A DNA stretch of 64,000 nucleotides from Termitomyces sp. T153 (Eukaryota; Basidiomycota; Agaricomycetes; Agaricales; Lyophyllaceae): positions 103,498 to 167,497 of the forward strand of contig JACKQL020000102.1 of the NCBI GenBank assembly GCA_018296165.2. Direction: 5' to 3'. The notes under the pieces were generated by a model. The model was given only the letters and a program-made list of their open reading frames with translations, did not search any database and had not been told where the DNA came from. The position numbers and the translations under genes were made by a program. Below are positions 58,010-64,000 of the stretch, one piece after another; the first letter of the stretch is position 1; the number at the start of each line of letters is the position of its first letter.

Positions 58010-60320
58010 TAATTCCTCAAATTGTTTCAGTATCAATGTCAACTCTTTATACAATGTCCAACTTGCCTGGAATTACATTTTCCAAACTTGTTGGGGTTCT
58101 GGCATATTGGGAAAGTCTTGAAGAGTCTTGCCAAAATTCTTCAGATTGTCATTGATCAGATGAAGGCCATAGTCATAAACATCTTCATTAGTAAAGACTC
58201 TGTCCCTATACTGCTGGATATTCTCCAATCTGTGTCAAAGATCATCATAAATGGAGTGCCTGAATTCATCCCATAGAGCTTCTGGAGTGCTAGGAGCACA
58301 GTGAAATAGGATAGTGCAAAAGAGCTGATCCTGATTGGATTGGAGCAGCTTCAGCAAGACACTGCCTCCATTCTGCATCATCTTCTAGGAGACCAAGGGC
58401 CTTGCATGCCTCTTTGTAAGTAGGATAAGTGTGGCCATTGACTGTTCTGATATCAGCCCATGATGTTGCATTGGTCACAACTGTCAGGAGCATCCTGAGG
58501 TAGAACATTTCTCCCTGTTGAGGTGAAGCAAAGTACATCCTCCCAAAAGCTGTTCATCTCTGCCTCTCCTTCCAGGTCCTTTTGGAAGCTTTGTAGACAA
58601 ACTTGGTTGGAAAGCTCTGGTAAGTGGTGTTGTTATTAGGGAATCTGGCATTGGCTTCAAACCAAGCAGTGAGTGCAGTCTTGTTTGCATTAGGCCTAGC
58701 AGCTACCATCTCCCAAGGTTCATTATCCTGAAAGTAGACTTCATGTTGGCCCTCCAAATGCACGGGTAATCAATATACAGGGGGATGTTCTCCATGCATG
58801 TTGAATTCAAAGATGTGCCAGCAAGCCTCAGGTGCAGAGATGTATCTGGCATCCAAGTGTTCCTTGATTTCATCCCTCTGGTCCATCTGCTCTCCAGCAA
58901 TCTCCAAAGTTGTCCTATCATGGCCTTTGTAGATGTACTTGTGAATGTACTTGATGGCTTCCACTGAAGCACAGACCTCCACATTGATGTGACATTTGTA
59001 CTTGGCTGAGAGATAAGGGTTGTATGGAACAACATCTCAATTGTCATAACAATGACCATTCTTTTCAAAGAAGTGGCCATTGTCAGGCCTGGCATATTGA
59101 GGATAGCCATTATCTCCATACTGAGTAGCCTCTTGGAATTCCTTTGGGTATTTCTTGGAACATTTGCCATCTACCATGCACTTAGCATTGGGTTTGGCAG
59201 CTCCACATGGACCATGGACCATGTTGGTAGAAACAACCTGACAACAAAGATAAGTAACTGAATCTAGGATTTAAATAAAGCCAATACCTGATACAATTCA
59301 GGCTGAGCAATGGGATATGAAATTTGAGCAGAGACAATGGAATCCACATCAGGTGCATCCTTGATCCTGTAATGGCAATGGAAAAAGATCAAGATGTGCA
59401 TGTGTGGAAGTCCTCTCTTTTGGAATTCAATGTGTATGAACATAAGCCACACAGCTGCCAAAGAGACCTTCCTTGATTTCCTTCATCATAGCATTTTTCT
59501 TGAGTTCAAAGACTCTGGCAACAATATCAGTTCAATCAGCAGCTGTTTGCTTCTTCCCATTTACTGCAGGTTCCTTCAAGAGAGCTTTTTCAATTTCTGA
59601 CCACTTTGGATTGGCAGTCATAGTCAAGAAGAGATCAGGTTTTCCAAAGGAGTTCTGGAATAATTGCTGCATCTGTTGATCACTTCCAGTATGAGAGGAT
59701 GGAAGGATAACATGACAGCTTTGTGGGGTGACTTGTTCATCTCTAGCAGCAGCATCCACTACTCCCTGATAGACTTCAGCCCTGATCTTTTTCTGATTGT
59801 GTCAAATCCAATTCAACTTGTTTTGTACAGTGGAAGCCCATGCATTCACAACATATTGTTGAAATAGCCTCCCACTCCAGAGTAATGGTGCATTGAATTC
59901 CAAAGTCCTTTGCTGCAGCCTGTATGCATAATATGCTGTTTGGGTGACCTTTGCTGATCTTTGTTGATTCTGTGGTCCAAAATGAGAGCAAATGTTGGTG
60001 TGAAATCCAGGCTGTCCAGTGGGAAAGATGATGGTATAATGCAATGGAGTGTAATATGGATGCAAGTGACTGATCTGCTTCAATTGACCTCCATGCAAGT
60101 GCAAGACTATATCACAATCATTTGATTGCTCTTCTGAGCCATCTCCTGGAATTACAGCTGCAACTCCCTCCTGTTCATTAGGGTCATTATAGCATTGAGG
60201 ATCTCCAAAGTCAGCTGTAAGCTTGACAGAAAGTCTTTGTGGTTGGCCTTCTGGAACTTCTCCCATAATCTGCCTGGCCTGCTTGTATAAGCCAATGAAG
60301 GGATTGACTCTAGCAAGCAT
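58010..60320 (-). pseudogene. Helitron Rep: Helitron-like N domain and HUH/Y2 nuclease
   Basis: From 60320: MLARVNPFIGLYKQARQIMG, HLHPYYTPLHYTIIFPTGQPG and AYRLQQRTLEFNAPLLWSG (Helitron-like N domain). Next come PDLFLTMTANPKWSEIE and then LPHMHILIFF, whose H-M-H at 59396-59404 is the HUH metal site. A 50-base intron (59238-59287) follows, then VHGPCG and CSKKYPKEF. KYIHKYIYKGHD at 58921-58953 carries the catalytic tyrosines. Downstream are WEMVAARPNANKTALTAWFE and AFGRMYFASPQQGEMFYLRM. Stops interrupt the frame at about 59807, 59530, 59035, 58765 and 58555. Confidence 0.85.
59238..59287 (-). other. Intron in the Helitron Rep gene
   Basis: On the minus strand GTATTGGC begins at 59287 and TTGTCAG ends at 59238. 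Removing the 50 bases joins PELYQ to VVSTNMVHGPCG in one frame; unspliced, the frame meets a stop within ten codons. Confidence 0.7.
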
Positions 60321-60323
60321 ATC

Positions 60324-61196
60324 TTACAAAGAGGCCATCATCTGAGGATCAAGCCTGGGATTGTTCTGTCGATGAAAAGCTAATTGCTGATTGTGATTGT
60401 AAAAGTAGAGCTGTGCATATACAGGCAGATTGCCTTCAATAGGAAGCAAGGCACCTGTCAAATGATGTAGTTCTCCATTGATCCTAAAGCTATATGGTCC
60501 AGGTGCATTGGTAATAATAGCATGATCAATTTTGACTTCCAGAGATGTCAATGCAAAGGCTGCATTGTATTGACAGATAGATGTTTTAAAGGTGTCAAAG
60601 AGAGGATGATGCCCATGGAGCAGGTTCAGTAAATCTGCTGGAGCATCTCAAAGCCTGGGCAAGTTCACTTGGCCTTGTAAGCAGCACATGCCAAACTTTG
60701 GGCTGTTTCTAATAGACTTGGTGAGCTTTTCAGCATCAAAATGTAAAGCTTGGCAGTGTGGACATATGACAGTCATAGGACCAAGATAGTGTGGAGGATA
60801 TTCAATCAAGTAAGGTTGCCTTCCTCTTGGAACAGGCTGAATAGGACCAAGCTGTGGTGGAATAGGAAGCTCAAGGGGAGGCTGTTCAGCAGGATTTTGT
60901 AGTCCTGCTGGATGGTTGGGTAGAGCAGGGTCCAAGTCTTCTGCAGGTCTCTGTTGAGCAGGATCAACATATTCCAAGCCATCATCAGAAGACATGTCAT
61001 CCTGAGGACCCAATGGATCATCAAGGGGAGGATCTAATTGCTCTACTAGTTGATGTTGAGCAGGATCAACATATTCCAAGTCATCCTCAGAAGGTATATC
61101 ATTTTGAGGACCTAAATCATTGAAATCCTCTTCCAGATCAGCTTCATGTTGCTGTTTCCAGCCTTGAAAGATTCTTTGAGCCATAGCTGCATTCAA
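60324..61196 (-). pseudogene. Helitron N-terminal segment with Cys/His cluster and acidic repeat
   Basis: The ATG at 61196 begins MNAAMAQRIFQGWKQQHEAD. Two acidic units share DDLEYVDPAQ/DGLEYVDPAQ and LGPQND/LGPQDD. A Pro-rich linker leads to CPHCQALHFDAEKL and GMCCLQGQVNLPRL, a likely zinc site that usually opens Helitron transposases. A stop at 60648 is followed by in-frame coding (DAPADLLNLLHGHHPLF, then YSFRINGELHHLTGALLP) to 60324. Confidence 0.8.
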
Positions 61197-61358
61197 AGGC
61201 CTATGTTCAGGATTCAGATCAATATGCTATTGAACTTTGTTAATTAAAGTAGCATTTTGAAGTAGTCTCAAACTGACCTCTGCTCTGAATAGCTCTTCTT
61301 CCTGTCTTGCTCTCTCCTATCTTTCCTGGCTCAAAATAGCCAATGCCTGTTGCCTTTC
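61197..61358. other. Short non-coding gap between Helitron start and LTR
   Basis: This AT-leaning sequence presumably holds the Helitron 5' end and leader. I see no ORF, and no certain TC terminus. Confidence 0.4.
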
Positions 61359-62354
61359 TGTCAGGTTCCACTGACGATGGGGGCTCAGTACACTGGTGAG
61401 TCCTTACTATGCGGATGCGATGTCCTGCTCTTATAACCAGGCGTCCAGAGTTGGAGCAGAGGTGGGAAGGCTTGCGAGGGGGTTCTAGGGAAAGTGGCCC
61501 AAGCAAGTCCTGAATGGTCCAGAGAAGTCTAAGACCAAAGGTATTGGTCATTGACCCAGGGCGGGTGTCAGGGCTAGTTTGTGGGCACGCAAATAGATTG
61601 CAGGGTAAGCGGAGGCTTCTTGAGTGATGGGGGCGGGGCCGGAGTTGGATAGGGGATTACCAGGGCATGATGGGTCCTGGGGCTGAGCAGGGATGAGGGT
61701 CGGAGTTGTCATAAGAATGTTCGGGTCATGGCGCATGCATGGAGTTTGTACTGAGGTAGAGAGCAAGAGGAACTTAGAAGAACAAAGGAAATATGTACAG
61801 TTGAGATGAGACGGAGACAAGACAAGACTGAGGAGAAAGATAGATTCAAAACTTAAAAATAGAAACAGAGACGAGATGAGAGACAAAGCATAGGAAACTG
61901 GTAAATGTAATATCAAGACTAAAGTTTGAGGAGTTATTCTACGACTTATATACCGACTACTGGGTACCCCGGAGGGCGGTGGATATGGTGGTGGGAGTCG
62001 ATGGAGCTGTGCGGAGTTGATGGGTGTTGGGTATGATCCAAGGGCGGGCTGCGGCAGTATTCTGATGGGATCAGTTGGGGGCGTGGGCCACTCTGAGGAC
62101 GTCGTGATACTCTGGGATGGGTTGGATAAACTAGGGTAGGGGGTTGGGAACGTATGACGTGGCCAGGAATGGTGGGGGAAGGTTTCAGGGGGAGTGTTGA
62201 TGGCTACGGAGAGGGTGTTGGAGTTGCTGTCGGGGTTTGCCGGAGAAGCGTCGGAGTTATCCAGTGTGGGCATGAAAGTGTGGGTGGGGTTCAGGGGAGT
62301 TAGATGGGAAATCGGGAGGGGTTGGGAGCAGTGTCTAGGGAGCGGGTTGTGACA
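61359..62354 (-). mobile_element. Family 1 3' LTR, CpG-rich (well-preserved) copy
   Basis: The 996 bases run from TGTCAGGTTCCACTGACG to GGTTGTGACA. It is the reverse complement of the family 1 LTR, with the TATATAAG box reversed near 61949. Just inside, at 62355-62368, TTACCCCCCCTTC is a reversed polypurine tract, so this is the 3' LTR of a minus-strand element. It keeps dozens of CpGs where the copies at 11314, 41947 and 47037 have TpG/CpA. Internal similarity to 42867 extends only to about 62430. The left edge coincides with the end of the CpG-poor block. Confidence 0.85.
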
Positions 62355-62429
62355 TTACCCCCCCTTCAGCGTCGAGACCCTCGAGACGCGGGGAGCGAGT
62401 CGGGGATTGGTAGGGCATGGGAATCAAAG

Positions 62430-62447
62430 TTGATCAATATTGATCAA
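62430..62447. repeat. Perfect 18-bp palindrome
   Basis: TTGATCAATATTGATCAA reads the same on both strands. It lies exactly where similarity to the other family 1 internal sequence ends, and just upstream of the plus-strand ORFs. It could be a protein-binding site or an insertion junction. Confidence 0.6.
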
Positions 62448-62467
62448 ACCGCAGCAAGGGCGGCAGC

Positions 62468-63064
62468 ATGGGGAAGGAAGTCGAGGTGCAGCTGCCGTTT
62501 GTCAGGGGCTCCTTCCTAAGTTATTACAAGGGGTGGACGCACCCAGGGGTCCCCCAGCTTGTTGTAATGTCTTCTTCAGCTTATTCTCCCACAGCATCTA
62601 GGTCGCCGTTCCTGCCATTCCAGCCATTGTCTTCCGAAGATTTAGAGAGTCACCAAGATTGCTGTCAGGTCGAGGCAATGTACTGTAGTCATGAGTGCGG
62701 TCCGTCTCATGTACCCCAGAATACTGATTGGTCCTTCACAGAGTTGTCTGCGGCTGTGGCAGGTCCCTCAGGGCCACCATCTGGCATGGATGTGATGCAG
62801 CCACCGGTGGGTGTGGCCCCTTCTACGCGCTCCAAGTCTGGTATTTGTCTGGGGGTGGTCTGGCTTGTCCCAGAGGGTTCGAGGGTGGTACAGGCGGAGG
62901 TGACGCCGGAGCAGTTTGCCGAGGCGGTGGGTCAGGCGAGAGGTCCCCCCACCCTCAAGTGGTGTCAGGCAGCGGCCCTGGTGAGTGGCTACTTAGCTTT
63001 ATGTTTCCCGGACCAACATGCCCCTGCAGTGTGCGTCTTGCACCCGACGAGGGGAGCAGTGTGA
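62468..63064 (+). CDS. Hypothetical ORF upstream of the zinc-cluster gene
   Basis: An open frame of 198 codons starting MGKEVEVQLPFVRGSFLSYY. It is Ser/Pro-rich with no recognised domain (SSAYSPTASRSPFLPFQPLS; VTPEQFAEAVGQARGPP). Its unusual load of Cys, Trp and His (for example DCCQVEAMYCSHEC) looks like Arg codons changed by CpG loss. It overlaps the next ORF by 47 bases in another frame. It may be an upstream part of one gene, an independent small gene or a remnant; the sequence alone does not decide. Confidence 0.4.
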   Translation: MGKEVEVQLPFVRGSFLSYYKGWTHPGVPQLVVMSSSAYSPTASRSPFLPFQPLSSEDLESHQDCCQVEAMYCSHECGPSHVPQNTDWSFTELSAAVAGPSGPPSGMDVMQPPVGVAPSTRSKSGICLGVVWLVPEGSRVVQAEVTPEQFAEAVGQARGPPTLKWCQAAALVSGYLALCFPDQHAPAVCVLHPTRGAV

Positions 63065-64000
63065 ATTTGAGGAACCTGCATCGGGGGTACGGCGGGACAC
63101 ATTGGTGTGCCTTCCATGCCATTCGCGGCACAAGAAGTGCTCCATCACCCTGAGTTGGTGGGTTGTCTGTGTCGCAGCGGAGCAAGGGTGGGATCGAGGT
63201 TGGGTCGCAGTGCAGCTGGAGGAAGGGCAGAAGGGCAGGGTGTCAGGGAGGGGCTCCGGGGCTGGGGAAGGGGAACGGGTCAGCGCACCTGCCATGAAGG
63301 TGGGGCCCCTGTGGGGTGGACGGAGGGAGGGGGCCCCTTCCACACAGGAGAAAGGGAAATGGAGAGTGTCCCCTTCACCCGAGGCGGGTCCCAGTAAGTG
63401 GGCGCGGGGTGAGCAGGTAATGGGGGGCCCCCCTGGTTCCGTGGTGTACTCCCCTACATCCAGAGCCCCCGTTGAGCAGTCCACAGATAGGTCGTGGTTG
63501 GTTGTGGAGGCCTATCTGCGGCGTCGGGTAGAGAGCTTGGAACGGTTGTTGGTCACACATGAGGAGGAGATCCAGGGGGTACGGGAGGAGAGGGACGGGG
63601 CTTGACGGGAGTTGGACGGGGTTCAGAGGGAACAGGACTTGGCGTGGAAAGACAAGGACGTTGCCATTGGGACTGCCACGGAGCGATTGTCTCGTCTGCA
63701 GAAGTTGGAGGTGCAGACGGTGCATTTGCAGGTGCGGGCGGAGGCGGTGGAGGTGGCAACGCAGCAGGCAGGAGGCTCAGGGGTGCGGGAGACCCAGCAG
63801 GGTTCCAGTGCTGGGGGAGTCTGGGCGGCAGCGGAGAGGGCGTGGCAGTGGGAGGAATGGCTTGCCAACGAGGCGGCCTCAGGCCAGCGAGGAGTGCTTT
63901 GTGAGTGGTTTCCCTGCTTCCATCTCCTAAGCACTGATTCCATTTCCATAGACTGGGCCAGGGAGCATCGCATCCTTCTCGACAGAGCGTTGGCAGCGCT
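63018..64000 (+). CDS. Zinc-cluster and coiled-coil protein (partial at the right edge, one internal TGA)
   Basis: It starts at ATG 63018 (MPLQCASCTRRGEQCEFEEP). Residues 5-41 have C-x2-C-x6-C-x15-C-x2-C-x6-C, close to a fungal Zn2Cys6 cluster with a longer loop. A low-complexity linker (SPSPEAGPSKWARGEQ) and then a long heptad-like coiled coil (RRRVESLERLLVTHEEEIQG and ATERLSRLQKLEVQTVHLQV) follow. A TGA at 63603 lies inside the coiled coil where CGA (Arg) fits, while coding clearly goes on. An intron (63901-63951) then joins RGVL to YWAREHRILLDRA. It may bind DNA, but the cluster differs from typical regulators. Either a recent pseudogene or a member of a repeated gene family; it leaves the window at 64000. 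Confidence 0.65.
63901..63951 (+). other. Intron in the zinc-cluster gene
   Basis: The donor GTGAGT at 63901 and acceptor CATAG ending at 63951 give 51 bases. Splicing joins CTT T to AC TGG GCC, giving VLYWAREHRILL. A CTGAT near 63934 fits a branch site. Confidence 0.7.

Larger units (their letters stand above)
56042..61250 (-). mobile_element. Helitron with Rep and PIF1 helicase (decayed), minus strand
   Basis: Reading the minus strand from about 61196, it encodes an N-terminal zinc segment, a Helitron-like N domain, an HUH Rep with twin-tyrosine motif, and a PIF1-family helicase ending near 56520. A 3' tail holds the 59-bp minisatellite units and the hairpin at 56053-56071 (CCCATGCC, TTT, GGCATGGG). 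The 5' end is not fixed; it lies between 61200 and 61358. Rolling-circle transposition needs no target duplication. It has several stops but no large insertion, so it is less damaged than its neighbours. Confidence 0.8.

Noticed and set aside
1..64000. tRNA or rRNA genes
   Set aside because: I looked for cloverleaf arms with a GGTTCxAxxCC box and for rRNA-like conserved blocks and saw none; the TATA-like hits fall in LTRs.

Overview
The window looks like part of a basidiomycete (probably Agaricomycete) chromosome. The reasons are introns of about 40-55 bases with GT/AG ends, chromodomain-type Gypsy elements, a PIF1-type Helitron, a tyrosine-recombinase (DIRS-like) retrotransposon, and repeats that have lost almost all CpG, as in genomes that methylate their transposons. 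I could not fix the genus from the sequence.

Three domains can be told apart by CpG content. (1) Bases 1-6260 are CpG-rich and hold one giant gene (110 to about 6284). It encodes a secreted protein of about 2000 residues with an eight-cysteine N-terminal segment, then alternating Gly-Gly-X blocks and His-rich spacers in a 95-99 residue tandem repeat, then a Gly-Gln minisatellite tail. (2) About 6400-61350 is a 55-kb stack of decayed transposons with almost no CpG. (3) From 61359 to the end CpG returns abruptly, beginning exactly at the edge of a well-preserved LTR. Beyond it lies a zinc-cluster/coiled-coil gene family member that runs off the window.

The transposon stack can be read as layers. 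The bottom layer is a Gypsy-like gag-pol (6744-10526, resuming at 41810-41946). It was split by a second LTR element (family 5, 10527-41809). Family 5 was itself hit by a solo LTR (11314-12364, TSD GAACC), a chromodomain Gypsy (copy A, 16475-22675, TSD GGTGA), a DIRS-like element with split direct repeats (23876-36009), and a truncated Gypsy (copy C, 36048-38791). The DIRS-like element in turn carries a solo LTR (24062-24994), another chromodomain Gypsy on the minus strand (copy B, 27757-33837, TSD GCTGC) and a small solo LTR (35171-35661, TSD CAGTC). To the right come an LTR fragment of family 1, Gypsy copies E and D, a third Gypsy family (48372-54507, minus), 59-base minisatellites flanked by hairpins, and a Helitron with HUH/Y2 Rep and PIF1 helicase (about 56042-61250, minus).

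Almost every transposon reading frame is broken by stops that fit CGA to TGA, or by Arg to Cys/Trp/His and Asp to Asn changes that fit CpG decay. The chromodomain Gypsy families carry an 11-base match between the LTR and the site just inside it, which points to Tf1/sushi-type self-priming. The family 5 element has a spliced antisense gene between pol and its 3' LTR. The least explained coding feature is the giant His/Gly repeat protein.
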